A stretch of 64,000 bases of DNA from Polaribacter marinus (GTDB taxonomy: Bacteria > Bacteroidota > Bacteroidia > Flavobacteriales > Flavobacteriaceae), in the NCBI RefSeq assembly GCF_022662535.1, contig NZ_JAKQYM010000001.1, forward strand, positions 1-64,000. Reading direction: 5' to 3'. The notes beneath the pieces are model-generated. The model worked only from the letters and a program-made list of their open reading frames with translations. It was not told where the DNA came from and ran no database searches. The translations under genes were made by a program, and so were the position numbers. Every line of letters begins with the position of its first letter. Positions within the stretch are counted from its first letter, which is position 1. This document shows positions 25,979 to 35,580 of this stretch, piece after piece.

Positions 25979-26764
25979 ATGAATTATATGAGATTACAGA
26001 AAAAGATGCCTTTTTTACTTTTGATTGCTTTGTTTCTTTTGGGAGCTTGCGTTTCCAAAAAAGACATTGTATATTTTCAAAATGACGAAATTGATCAAGC
26101 CTTGGTAAACAATAGTTACCAAACCATTATTAAGCCAGATGATTTGTTAATTATTAATATTTCTGCTATAGATGTAGAGGCTGTACAACCCTTTAACCTA
26201 CCGGTAGTATCTTATTCAATAACCACTGATAGAGCTGTTGGGCAAGCCATGCAACAATCTTATTTGGTAGATTCTAAAGGACGAATTGATTTCCCTGTTT
26301 TAGGTAGTTTGCAAATAGGAGGTTTGACACGAGAAGAAGCCATACAATTATTTAAAGATAAGTTAGACCCTACTTATGTAAAAGACCCGACCATCAACAT
26401 CCGTATTACCAATTATAAAATAGCGGTATTGGGGGATGTACAAAAACCTGGGACTTATACCATACCAAATGAACGAATTTCCATCATTGATGCCATTGCG
26501 CTAGCAGGAGATTTGAACATTTCTGCCCAGCGAAATAATATCATGGTACAACGGGAAGAGGGGAATAAGAAAGTACAATACAGAGTCGATCTTTTGTCCA
26601 ATAAAATCAATACCTCACCAGTCTTTTACTTACAGCAAAATGATGTGGTCTATGTAGAGCAAAACTATGCTAGAATCCAGTCTGCTTCAAGTAATTCCAA
26701 TACCAGTTTATTTATTTCCATTACTGGATTGGTCATGACGATAATTTCAATCTTAATAAGATAA
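25979..26764 (+). CDS. Wza-like polysaccharide export lipoprotein
   Basis: A lipoprotein of about 261 residues. The signal peptide ends in the lipobox LLGAC (cysteine near residue 24 from the ATG at 25979; a TTG at 25961 is also in frame but would lengthen the leader). A poly-export domain (KPDDLLIINISAIDVEA, then DSKGRIDFPVLGSLQIGG) and an SLBB domain (AVLGDVQKPGTYTIP) follow, and a C-terminal hydrophobic stretch closes it. It forms the outer-membrane exit for the polymer. It lies one base before the Wzc-like kinase gene. Confidence 0.9.
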   Translation: MNYMRLQKKMPFLLLIALFLLGACVSKKDIVYFQNDEIDQALVNNSYQTIIKPDDLLIINISAIDVEAVQPFNLPVVSYSITTDRAVGQAMQQSYLVDSKGRIDFPVLGSLQIGGLTREEAIQLFKDKLDPTYVKDPTINIRITNYKIAVLGDVQKPGTYTIPNERISIIDAIALAGDLNISAQRNNIMVQREEGNKKVQYRVDLLSNKINTSPVFYLQQNDVVYVEQNYARIQSASSNSNTSLFISITGLVMTIISILIR

Positions 26765-26765
26765 T

Positions 26766-29174
26766 ATGGAGTTAAACAAAGAACATTTTTCAGAGTTACA
26801 TGAGAACGATACCCTTAATATTAGAGACGAGGTTGAAAAATACCTCTTTCATTGGAGAAAGTTTGTTTTAGGGGGCTTTATAGCCCTGATTGTTGCCTTT
26901 TTCTATTTGCGTTATAGCACAGCTCAATACAGTGCGAGCACTTCTATTCTGATTAAAGACAATCAAAAGTCAGGGATTTCTCAAGAATTATCTGCTTTTA
27001 AAGATTTAGGGATTATTGGAGGAGCGTCTGCTAATAATACGGATAATGAAATTGAAATTTTAAAGTCTCGAAAAATTGTTGGAAATGTAGTAGATTCCTT
27101 AAAATTAAATGTCAATTATTTTGTAGAAGGAAGGATAAAGAAAACGGATATTTATACAAAATCGCCTATACGTTTTCATTTTGAAGAAGATCATTTGGAA
27201 GCACCTAAATTAGATACTTTGTTTGTGGTATCAAAAATAGATGAGAATCATTTTGTTTTAAATAATGATGAAGGTGATCAATTGGGGAAGTTTTCTTTTG
27301 ATGAAAAAATAAAATATAAGGGAGGTTTCTTTTATATAACGAAAGTTGGTGATTTAAAATCTGTAGGAAATTCTTTTTATATAGTTGTAAGAAGAAAATC
27401 TACGGTTATCGATAGTTATATAGGTAAAATTGCTATAACACCTGTAAATAAAAATTCGAGTGTGTTGAAACTTTCTATAAATGACCCTGTAGTAGAACGA
27501 GCAGAAGATTTTTTGAATGAATTGGTACGACAGTATAATATTGATGCCATTAATGATAAGAGTGAGGTTTCTGAAAAGACCAGGGATTTTATAACCGAAC
27601 GCTTGGAGAAAATTGCTGAAGATTTACGAGTGATACAAGACAGAGTCAAAAATTTTAAAGATGAAAATAAGATTACAGGACTCTCTAGTGAGGGGGAGCT
27701 TACTCTTAAGAATGCCTCTGAAAATAATGTTAAAATCATTGAAATAAATTCGGAGTTGATTTTAGCGGAGGGAATCATGGAACAAATTGATAGTGAAGCC
27801 ATATCGGAAGATCAAACATTGCCCCCAAACTTAGGTTTTAAAGACGCGAAAATTTCAGAATCTATTATTGGCTATAATACTTTGGTGAGTAGAAAAAATA
27901 ATTTAGCACTTACCGCAGGGAAAGAAAACCCTAGCTTAATTCAGTACCAAAAAGAAGTGCTTTTGCAAAGAAGTAACTTGATGAAAAGCATCAAAAATTA
28001 TATTTTATCCCTGAAATCTCAATTAAGTGAATTGAATAAATTTGCAACTCAAGTAAATAAAAAAGTATCTGCCATTCCAAGCTTAGAAAGAGGGTTTATA
28101 GACATTGCTAGACAACAAGAAATCATTGCAGGACTGTATTCTTATTTGTTAAAGAAAAAAGAAGAAACCGCCATTTCCTTAGCGGTTACGGTTCCTAATG
28201 CCAAAATTATTGATTATGCTTATGGGAACGGGATTCCAGTATCTCCTAAAAGAAAAATTATTTATTTAGCCGCTTTACTATTGGGGCTGTTAGTACCATT
28301 TATTTATATATATATAAAGAATTTATTAGACACCAAAATACATTCTCGTAAGGATATTGAAGAGGCTACAAAGATTCCTTTTTTAGGAGATGTACCTCAT
28401 GCTGAAACGGATGATAAGGTGGTGATTGGAAAAGATGCTAGATCGAGTACTGCAGAAGCATTTCGATTGATTAGAACCAACTTAGATTTTATGCTTCCTA
28501 GTTCTGTAAATAAGGAAAAAGGAAAGACCATATTTGTTACGTCTACGACCAGTGGAGAAGGAAAGTCATTTATTTCTATCAATTTAGCGGCTGCTTTATC
28601 ACTCAATAATAAAAAAGTATTGTTGCTTGGGATGGACTTAAGAGCTCCCAAGGTAACCGAATATTTAGGGATTCCGGAAAGAAAAGGAATTACCAACTTT
28701 ATTACAAATACAGATATCACCTTGAAAGATGTGACATTTTCTATTCCTGAAATAAAAGGATTAGATATCATTGCTTCAGGGGTCATTCCACCCAACCCTG
28801 CAGAATTATTACTTACAGAAAGGGTGAAAGAATTGTTTGATCAAGTTAAGAATGAGTATGATTATATTATTGTAGATACGGCTCCTGTAAATCTAGTAAC
28901 AGATACATTATTAGTAGCTAAATATGCAGATATGTTTTTATATGTGGCTAGGGCCAACTATTTGGATAAGCGAATGTTAATGGTGCCTCAAACCTTATAT
29001 CAAGAGAAAAAATTACCAAACATGGCTGTGGTATTAAATGATACGGATATGTCTAGAGGATACGGATACGGATACGGATACGGATACGGATACGGATACG
29101 GATACGGATACGGATACGGATACGGATATGTTGAAAATGAAAAGAAACCTTGGTATCAAAAAATATTTAAGTAA
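26766..29174 (+). CDS. Wzc-like tyrosine autokinase / polysaccharide co-polymerase
   Basis: An 802-residue inner-membrane protein. The Wzz/PCP domain spans two membrane helices (near residues 35-48 and 500-520) with a long periplasmic coiled-coil region between. The cytosolic BY-kinase domain has Walker A TSTTSGEGKSFISINLAAAL near residue 595, Walker A' LLLGMDLRAPK near residue 622 and Walker B YIIVDTAPVN near residue 700. It controls chain length and export with Wza by tyrosine phosphorylation cycles. The C-terminal tyrosine cluster is unusual: 12 uninterrupted Gly-Tyr pairs encoded by a hexanucleotide repeat, before VENEKKPWYQKIFK. Confidence 0.93.
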   Translation: MELNKEHFSELHENDTLNIRDEVEKYLFHWRKFVLGGFIALIVAFFYLRYSTAQYSASTSILIKDNQKSGISQELSAFKDLGIIGGASANNTDNEIEILKSRKIVGNVVDSLKLNVNYFVEGRIKKTDIYTKSPIRFHFEEDHLEAPKLDTLFVVSKIDENHFVLNNDEGDQLGKFSFDEKIKYKGGFFYITKVGDLKSVGNSFYIVVRRKSTVIDSYIGKIAITPVNKNSSVLKLSINDPVVERAEDFLNELVRQYNIDAINDKSEVSEKTRDFITERLEKIAEDLRVIQDRVKNFKDENKITGLSSEGELTLKNASENNVKIIEINSELILAEGIMEQIDSEAISEDQTLPPNLGFKDAKISESIIGYNTLVSRKNNLALTAGKENPSLIQYQKEVLLQRSNLMKSIKNYILSLKSQLSELNKFATQVNKKVSAIPSLERGFIDIARQQEIIAGLYSYLLKKKEETAISLAVTVPNAKIIDYAYGNGIPVSPKRKIIYLAALLLGLLVPFIYIYIKNLLDTKIHSRKDIEEATKIPFLGDVPHAETDDKVVIGKDARSSTAEAFRLIRTNLDFMLPSSVNKEKGKTIFVTSTTSGEGKSFISINLAAALSLNNKKVLLLGMDLRAPKVTEYLGIPERKGITNFITNTDITLKDVTFSIPEIKGLDIIASGVIPPNPAELLLTERVKELFDQVKNEYDYIIVDTAPVNLVTDTLLVAKYADMFLYVARANYLDKRMLMVPQTLYQEKKLPNMAVVLNDTDMSRGYGYGYGYGYGYGYGYGYGYGYGYVENEKKPWYQKIFK
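29058..29129 (+). repeat. GGATAC hexanucleotide array encoding 12 Gly-Tyr pairs
   Basis: Twelve tandem 6-base units, eleven GGATAC and a final GGATAT, lie in frame at the 3' end of the Wzc-like gene. Slippage by whole units would change the number of phosphorylatable tyrosines without shifting the frame. Confidence 0.95.
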
Positions 29175-29181
29175 TATTTAA

Positions 29182-29215
29182 AAAAAAAGGAAGCTATATG
29201 GCTTCCTTTTTTTTT
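29182..29215 (+). terminator. Terminator of the polysaccharide export operon
   Basis: AAGGAAGC and GCTTCCTT form a stem around a 6-base loop, with an A run before and nine or more T after. It lies just behind the Wzc-like gene. Confidence 0.85.
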
Positions 29216-29222
29216 GTTTTTA

Positions 29223-30570
29223 AAAGTGAGGAGATCCCTCCTCATATTTCGTTCGGGATGACATAGAATTACTTTAAAAGTTCCAAAGTCATTTCGACAG
29301 AGCGAAGCATGAGCGATGAGAAATCTTATACTTGATAGTCATTAATAATAAGATCCCTCATTCGTTTAATGGACTCATTTCGGAATGATGTTTTGGGGTT
29401 AGTGAGATCCCTCCTCATGCTTCGTTCGGGATGACATGTGGTTATTAAAGAACACCAAAGTCATTTCGACAGAGCGAAGCATGAGCGACGAGAAATCTCA
29501 TAATTGATAGTAGATCGCCTGATGGCTCATTTCGGGATGACGTTTTGGGGTTAGTGAGATCCCTCCTCATGCTTCGTTCGGGATGACATGTGGTTATTAA
29601 AGACCTCCAAAGTCATTTCGACAGAGTGAAGTATGAGCGACGAGAAATCTCATCCTTGATAGTAATTAATAATAAGATCCCTCATTCGTCTTATAGACTC
29701 ATTTCGGGATGACGTTTGGGTGTTAGTGAGATTCCTCCTCATGCTTCGTTCGGGATGACATGTGGTTATTAAAGACCTCCAAAGTCATTTCGACAGCGCG
29801 AAGTATGAGCGACGAGAAATCTTATAATTGATAGTAATTGATATTAAGATCCCTCATTCGCCTGATGGCTTATTTCGGGATGACGTTTGGGTGTTAGTGA
29901 GATCCCTCCTCATACTTCGTTCGGGATGACATTCGGTTTTTAAAGAACACCAAAGTCATTTCGACAGAGCGAAGCATGAGCGACGAGAAATCTCATACTT
30001 GACAGTAATTATTATCAAGATCCCTCAATCGTCTTATAGACTCATTTCGGGATGACGTTTTGGGGTTAGTGAGATCCCTCCTCATGCTTCGTTCGGGATG
30101 ACATGTGGTTATTAAAGACCTCCAAAGTCATTTCGACAGAGTGAAGTATGAGCGACGAGAAATCTCATCCTTGATAGTAATTAATAATAAGATCCCTCAT
30201 TCGCCTGATGGCTTATTTCGGGATGATGTATGGGGGTTAGTGAGATCCCTCCTCATACTTGGTTCGGGATGACATTCGGTTTTTAAAGAACACCAAAGTC
30301 ATTTCGACAGAGAGAAGTATGAGCGACGAGAAATCTCATACTTGATAGTAATTAATAATATGATCCCTCAATCGTCTTATAGACTCATTTCGGGATGATG
30401 TTTGGAGGTTAATGAGATCCCTCCTCATACTTCGTTCGGGATGACCTGCTATTACTTTAAAAGTTCCAAAGTCATTTCGACAGAGTGAAGTATGAGCGAC
30501 GAGAAATCTTATGGTTTTTAGTTCCTAAAAGTGAGATCCCTCATTCGCCTGATGGCTCATTTCGGGATGA
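29223..30570. repeat. Eight tandem copies of a ~172-bp palindromic repeat
   Basis: The marker GATCCCTCCTCAT (GATTCCTCCTCAT in one copy) starts a unit near 29229, 29402, 29553, 29726, 29898, 30069, 30240 and 30414, so units are about 151-174 bases. Each unit has an arm of the form CTCATGCTTCGTTCGGGATGAC, a loop of about 25 bases and a reverse arm ending in GCGAAGCATGAGCGACGAGA, then a variable spacer with GATCCCTCATTCG...TTTCGGGATGACG. Arms can fold into a long hairpin. Differences between copies often keep pairing as G-U. The stretch contains no gene. Confidence 0.9.
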
Positions 30571-30643
30571 CGTTTGGATATCAATGAGGTTGTTCATTAT
30601 GTCTCGTTGGAGATGACAGTTAGGTAGTGATACCTTTTGTTTT

Positions 30644-31396
30644 TTATTGGGATAACGAATGAATAAACTTTTTGTTATTGTTTAATAAGTGTTCAATACT
30701 TTTGAATGTTTTTTTAGTCCCAATTTTTTTTAATAAGTTTAAATGACTTTGATGATGGGTATCTGATCCTACAAAATCGTACATGTTTTCTTTTAATAAT
30801 TTTGCACTTACTTTTTGTACATGTTTCCCGTACTGTTCGGTTAAAGACAGTAAGTTTAACTGAAATAAACAGCCTGCTTTTTTAAGTTTATAATAACTTT
30901 CAAAATGAGTGTGATAAAAATTATAGCGCTCTGGATGTGCTAATACTGGTTTATAGCCTTTTAATTGAATCTCAAATAAGATATCATACAAATTAAATGG
31001 AGCGTTAAAATAAGACATTTCTACTAAGATATAATTGTCCTTTAAGGGTAGAATGTCATCCTTAGCTAACAAGTCCGAAAATTGTTCATCCATCATGTAT
31101 TCTGCAGCTGCATGAATAGAAATGTCGGAAATTTCTCTTGCCTTCAATTCATTTCTAACTTCTTCTAACTTGTTTTTTATGGTTTTAGAAGAATTTGGAT
31201 ACACATCACCTAAAACATGAGGTGTAGTTATAAAATTTTTAATTCCGTAAGAAGACATTTTTTTGATCAAATCGATACTATTTTCTAAGCTTTTAGCACC
31301 ATCATCAATTCCTGGAAGTAGATGAGAATGAATATCTACAAAACCTTCAGGAAAAAAATCAGCTAATGGAATTTGTTTGTTTTTAAAAAATATCAT
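30644..31396 (-). CDS. CpsB/CapC-like tyrosine-protein phosphatase (PHP family)
   Basis: A metal-dependent phosphoesterase of about 250 residues. The PHP motif DIHSHLLPGIDDGAKSLE is near residue 22, HPERYNFY near residue 160 and SDTHHQSH near residue 210, all expected metal ligands. The ATG at 31396 is preferred; a TTG at 31429 is also in frame. CpsB-type enzymes dephosphorylate BY-kinases like the Wzc-like protein at 26766, so this probably resets the Tyr-rich tail. It is encoded on the opposite strand, facing the kinase gene across the repeat array. Confidence 0.88.
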   Translation of the reverse strand: MIFFKNKQIPLADFFPEGFVDIHSHLLPGIDDGAKSLENSIDLIKKMSSYGIKNFITTPHVLGDVYPNSSKTIKNKLEEVRNELKAREISDISIHAAAEYMMDEQFSDLLAKDDILPLKDNYILVEMSYFNAPFNLYDILFEIQLKGYKPVLAHPERYNFYHTHFESYYKLKKAGCLFQLNLLSLTEQYGKHVQKVSAKLLKENMYDFVGSDTHHQSHLNLLKKIGTKKTFKSIEHLLNNNKKFIHSLSQ

Positions 31397-31482
31397 TGAA
31401 TTACTTTTTGGCAAATTTACAATATTCAAAAGAATAAATTATCTTTAAAATTATACGAAAACGATTGAGTTTTATAAGGCTA

Positions 31483-31513
31483 TTGTGTATGACGTTTTCT
31501 TATGATATATTTG
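31483..31513 (+). promoter_or_regulatory. Bacteroidota-type promoter
   Basis: A TTG at 31483-31485 is followed after 20 bases by TATATTTG (31506-31513), matching the -33 TTTG / -7 TAnnTTTG pattern of the Bacteroidota primary sigma factor. The start codon of the kinase gene lies 13 bases on. Confidence 0.6.
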
Positions 31514-31526
31514 GTTTCCTAAATAT

Positions 31527-32384
31527 ATGAATATGATTTTAATTGCAGATGGTGGTTCTACTAAAGCAGATTGGATTGCTTTAGATAATTCAAAAAACGA
31601 AGCTTTTAGAGTAAGAACACTTGGTTTAAATCCTGCTGTTGTGGCAGCAGAAGAGTTACATAATAGGATCATAAATATGTTTCAATTGATACATATTAAA
31701 GAGGAGGTTGCTGAGATTCATTTTTATGGAGCGGGCTGTGGTACACCGAAACCTGTAGAAATTTTACGCAAAGTTTTACAAGCTATTTTTGTAAATGCAA
31801 AAATATGTATAGCAGAAGATACCTTAGCAGCTGTTTATGCTGCTACAGGAAAAGAACCTGCGATAGTTTGTATTTTGGGAACAGGCTCTAATAGCTGCTA
31901 TTTTAATGGCGAAAATATGGAAATGTTGGTGCCTTCTCTGGGATATATCCTAATGGATGAAGCAAGTGGTAATCATTTTGGTAAAAAACTAATCATCGAT
32001 TATTATTACAAAAAAATGCCAAAAAAAATTGCTGCACAGTTTGAAAAAGAATTTAATTTAGATGCAGATTATATAAAACAAAACTTATATAGGGAAACAA
32101 ACCCAAATATGTACTTGGCTTCTTTTGCTAAATTTATGTTTGATTATAAAGAGGATAAATATATTAAGAAAATCATTAAAAAAGGATTTCAAGAGTTTTT
32201 TAAATGTAGAATCTTACCTTACAATAAGACCTCCGAAACGCCTGTTTATTTTATAGGTTCTATCGCTTTTTACTTTAGAGATATTTTAGAAAAAGTGGCA
32301 AATAAATACGATTTAAAAATAACGGATGTTATTCAAAGACCTATTGATAATTTATTAGCATATCATAAAAAAAATATCAATTAA
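31527..32384 (+). CDS. N-acetylglucosamine kinase-like BadF/BadG family protein
   Basis: A 285-residue ATPase of the ASKHA fold. The phosphate-1 motif LIADGGSTKADWIALD is at residues 4-19, and the second phosphate site has VCILGTGSNSCYF near residue 113. The length and motifs match the Bacteroidota BadF-type N-acetylglucosamine kinases, which phosphorylate amino sugars recycled from the cell wall. It converges on murF, overlapping its 3' end by 8 bases. Substrate is inferred from the family. Confidence 0.82.
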   Translation: MNMILIADGGSTKADWIALDNSKNEAFRVRTLGLNPAVVAAEELHNRIINMFQLIHIKEEVAEIHFYGAGCGTPKPVEILRKVLQAIFVNAKICIAEDTLAAVYAATGKEPAIVCILGTGSNSCYFNGENMEMLVPSLGYILMDEASGNHFGKKLIIDYYYKKMPKKIAAQFEKEFNLDADYIKQNLYRETNPNMYLASFAKFMFDYKEDKYIKKIIKKGFQEFFKCRILPYNKTSETPVYFIGSIAFYFRDILEKVANKYDLKITDVIQRPIDNLLAYHKKNIN

Positions 32385-33633
32385 TAAAATCTAATAGTCT
32401 TTCTAATTGCATGCCTCTAGAGCCTTTTATTAAAATAGATGCGTTTTTTAAAGGATGTTTTTTAATATAATTTTTGAAATCTTCAAAAGTTTTAAATGCA
32501 TTGGAATTTACAGTTTTGTAAAATAGTTGACCTATAAAAAAACGATTTTCAAAATCCATTGAGTTGGCTAAATCGATAATTTCTTGATGTTCTTTAATGC
32601 TTGTTTCACCTAATTCAAACATATCGCCCAAGATAATTGTTTTTGATTTTTTATGGATACTAGCAAAGTTTTCTAAAGCAGCTTTCATGCTAGAAGGGTT
32701 TGCATTATAAGCATCTAAAATAATTTCATTTTCTTTGGTTGTAATGATTTGAGAACGATTGTTTTTGGGAACGTAGTTTTCTATGGCTGTTTTAATATCA
32801 CTTATATTTATGTTGAAATATTCACCAATGCTAATGGCAGCAGCTATGTTTGTATAATTGTATTTTCCTATTAAATTGCTTTGAATTAAGGTGTCTTTAT
32901 AGGATAATTTTACAAAAGGATTGACTTCTACAAATTGTAAATTATCCGTATCAAAACAAATAGATTGAATGTTTTTTGTCTTTTCAACTTGAATGGCATC
33001 ATTCGTATTTACAAAAGCAATTTTATGATTTGTTTCTAAATAATTATAAAGTTCACTTTTTCCTTCAATAACTCCTTCGATTCCTCCAAATCCTTCTAAA
33101 TGTGCTTTTCCAAAATTGGTAATGTATCCAAAATCTGGTGCACAAATAGAACATAAAAAATCAATTTCTTTTTGATGATTTGCGCCCATCTCTACAATAC
33201 CAATTTCTGTATTAGGAGTCATAGAAAGTAGTGTAAGGGGTACGCCTATATGATTGTTAAGGTTGCCTTTTGTAGCTACTGTTTTATATTTAGTAACTAA
33301 AACTGTATTTATTAATTCTTTGGTAGTGGTTTTGCCATTACTACCTGTTAGTCCAATTATTGGGAGTTTTAATTGCCTTCTGTGATAACTTGCTAGTTTT
33401 TGTAATGTTTCTAAAACATTATCTACAAGAATACTATTTTTATGCACACAATATTCTTTTTCATCTACAATAGCACACTTAGCGCCAAGTTTTAATGCTT
33501 GCTCTGCAAATGTATTTCCGTTAAAATTATCACCTTTTAAAGCAAAGAAAATAGTGTTCTTTCTAATGTTTCTTGTATCTGTGTCTACAAGAAATTCTTT
33601 TGAATATAACTGGTAAATAGCTTCAATTTTCAT
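32377..33633 (-). CDS. murF: UDP-MurNAc-tripeptide:D-Ala-D-Ala ligase
   Basis: A 418-residue Mur ligase. The ATP-binding motif GLTGSNGKTTTKELIN is near residue 94, VEMGANHQKEIDFL near residue 145, and DAYNANPSSMKAAL near residue 308 is a MurF signature. It adds D-Ala-D-Ala to the peptidoglycan precursor in the cytosol. It is slightly shorter than E. coli MurF (about 450). It follows gldJ on the same strand, with a terminator between the two. Confidence 0.93.
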   Translation of the reverse strand: MKIEAIYQLYSKEFLVDTDTRNIRKNTIFFALKGDNFNGNTFAEQALKLGAKCAIVDEKEYCVHKNSILVDNVLETLQKLASYHRRQLKLPIIGLTGSNGKTTTKELINTVLVTKYKTVATKGNLNNHIGVPLTLLSMTPNTEIGIVEMGANHQKEIDFLCSICAPDFGYITNFGKAHLEGFGGIEGVIEGKSELYNYLETNHKIAFVNTNDAIQVEKTKNIQSICFDTDNLQFVEVNPFVKLSYKDTLIQSNLIGKYNYTNIAAAISIGEYFNINISDIKTAIENYVPKNNRSQIITTKENEIILDAYNANPSSMKAALENFASIHKKSKTIILGDMFELGETSIKEHQEIIDLANSMDFENRFFIGQLFYKTVNSNAFKTFEDFKNYIKKHPLKNASILIKGSRGMQLERLLDFIN

Positions 33634-33644
33634 TTTTTAAATAT

Positions 33645-33679
33645 AAAAAAAACCTCATTGTTTTTGACAACAATGAGGC
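33645..33679 (-). terminator. Terminator of gldJ
   Basis: CCTCATTGTT (33653-33662) and AACAATGAGG (33669-33678) form a 10-base-pair stem. Read on the - strand it is followed by eight T. It lies between gldJ and murF. Confidence 0.85.
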
Positions 33680-33700
33680 TAATAATTTTAATGTTTTATT

Positions 33701-35380
33701 TTATCTACTAGGATTTCTAGCTTTTCTTTTCTCATTGGTCATAGGTCCAATTTTATCGGTAACACATCTAAAACCGATGTAGTTAGTTGCTAAGTATTCT
33801 GGTAAAAATCTTCTTTGAGCAGGATCTAACCAGTATTCTCTATCTGCCCAAGAACCACCTTTGTATACTCTTGTTCTGTCACTGATCAAAGTAGTACGAT
33901 TTTTATTGTCGTTTATAAACTTTTTTCTACCTGTAATAGAATCTATAATACTTGTTGGTTTGTGAGGAGAGTTATACATGCTTGGTCTAGAAGCAAATTG
34001 CTCTTCATCATCTTCATAAAATCTAGAAGAATACAAATCACCATCTTTAATGTTAGAGTTATCAGAAACCATAAAGTTTCTTCTTAATGTTGTATCATCT
34101 TTAGTGATTGGGATGTATTTGATTGTACCTGGTAACTGTTTTGGAACAATTTTACCATTTGGCAATGTATCGTATTCTATTTCTGCATCTTCTGTATTAC
34201 CAGCAATGACAACCTTACCATCTTCACTAATCATTTTTTTAGTAAAAATATTTCCTCTAAAATAATTAAAGTCATTTGCTTCATTGTCTATGATAGGTCT
34301 GTAAACATCCGCTGTCCATTCTGCTACATTTCCAGACATATCGTATAAACCAAATCCATTTGGAGGGTAAGATTTTATTCTAATAGGAATATCCGCTCCA
34401 TCAGAACTCCATCCTGACAATCCGCTATAATCTCCTTCACCTTGTTTAAAGTTGGCTAACTGATCACCTCTAAATCTTTTGCTTTTATCTCTAGAATATT
34501 TACCATCCCAAGCATATTTTTTTCTACCTCTAATGTTATTGTATTCTCTGTTTTCTACATTTGCTTTTGCTGCAAATTCCCACTCAGCTTCAGTTGGTAA
34601 TCTAAATTTTTGTTGTAAAATTCCGTCTGCCTTTGTAATTTTTCTTCCTTGAAAAGCATCCTTTGAAGGTTTTGGATCTCCTTTTCTTCTTGCTGTTCTA
34701 ACTCCACGTTTATAAACGGTAGTATCTCCATTAAAAAGTTTGCTGTCATCTGTTAAGAAAACATCCGTATCAAAGAAATTGCTAATGGTATCATTCTCAA
34801 AAATGTTTTTGATATGACCTTTGTCTATTAACGTTTTAAGATTGACAGCGTTGGTACGCCATTTACAATATTCGTTAGCTTGTAACCAACTTACACCCAC
34901 TACAGGATAATCTGCATATGCTGGGTGACGAAAATAATTTTCTGAAAGAATATCAGTATTTCCTAAACTTTTTCTCCAAACTAAAGTGTCTGGTAAAACA
35001 GAGTTATATATATGCTTGTACTTTTCTTCTGAAGGAGGAAAAGCTTGTTTTATATATTGTACATATAAAAAGTATTCTGAATTTGTAACTTCTGCTTCGT
35101 CCATAAAAAAAGAACGAACATGTAATTTTTTTGGCGTAGTGTTCCAATCAAACATTACATCATCTTGTACTTGTCCCATTGTAAAAGAACCTCCTTCAAT
35201 AGTAACCATCCCTAAAGGTGGTTTTTCTCCTTTAAAAGATTTTCCTCTGATAAAATTACCGTTTTTAGGATCATTAAAAGATAAGCCTGTTAAAGATGAT
35301 TTTCCAGAACTAGATCTATTACAGTTAGCTAAAAGTAATGTTGTTAAAGCTACTAATGTTATTTTTAATACGTTTTTCAT
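33701..35380 (-). CDS. gldJ: Gliding motility lipoprotein GldJ
   Basis: A 559-residue lipoprotein. The signal peptide ends in the lipobox LLLANC (cysteine near residue 20). The rest belongs to the formylglycine-generating-enzyme/SUMF1 fold: MVTIEGGSFTMGQVQDD near residue 59, RLPTEAEWEFAAKA near residue 257, GLYDMSGNVAEWTADVY near residue 345 and YKGGSWADREYWLDPAQRR near residue 507, ending GFRCV. GldJ is needed for stability of other gliding proteins and T9SS function in Flavobacterium. It is divergent from porU, another T9SS gene. Catalytic cysteines of true FGE enzymes are not evident, as expected for a structural role. Confidence 0.95.
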   Translation of the reverse strand: MKNVLKITLVALTTLLLANCNRSSSGKSSLTGLSFNDPKNGNFIRGKSFKGEKPPLGMVTIEGGSFTMGQVQDDVMFDWNTTPKKLHVRSFFMDEAEVTNSEYFLYVQYIKQAFPPSEEKYKHIYNSVLPDTLVWRKSLGNTDILSENYFRHPAYADYPVVGVSWLQANEYCKWRTNAVNLKTLIDKGHIKNIFENDTISNFFDTDVFLTDDSKLFNGDTTVYKRGVRTARRKGDPKPSKDAFQGRKITKADGILQQKFRLPTEAEWEFAAKANVENREYNNIRGRKKYAWDGKYSRDKSKRFRGDQLANFKQGEGDYSGLSGWSSDGADIPIRIKSYPPNGFGLYDMSGNVAEWTADVYRPIIDNEANDFNYFRGNIFTKKMISEDGKVVIAGNTEDAEIEYDTLPNGKIVPKQLPGTIKYIPITKDDTTLRRNFMVSDNSNIKDGDLYSSRFYEDDEEQFASRPSMYNSPHKPTSIIDSITGRKKFINDNKNRTTLISDRTRVYKGGSWADREYWLDPAQRRFLPEYLATNYIGFRCVTDKIGPMTNEKRKARNPSR

Positions 35381-35499
35381 TTCCTAATTGAAATTGATAA
35401 GGTTTTGTTATAGCGATGCAATTTACAATAATATTACTTTCTTACAAGTAATTTCTAAAATTTAACGCATCCTTTTTTTACTCTCAATCTATTTAACGA

Positions 35500-35531
35500 T
35501 TGCATTTTTAGTTTAGTATAATTTATCTTTG
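35500..35531 (+). promoter_or_regulatory. Bacteroidota-type promoter of porU
   Basis: ATTG ending at 35502 is followed after 21 bases by TATCTTTG (35524-35531), a match to the TTTG / TAnnTTTG pattern. The porU start lies about 50 bases downstream. Confidence 0.5.
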
Positions 35532-35580
35532 TAAGTACTAAAATATCTTCAAAATATTTGCGTTCTTTGAATATTGAATT

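Noticed and set aside
29223..30570. CRISPR array
   Set aside because: Repeat units of about 172 bases with conserved spacers and internal palindromes do not fit 24-40 base repeats with unique spacers, and no cas gene is present.
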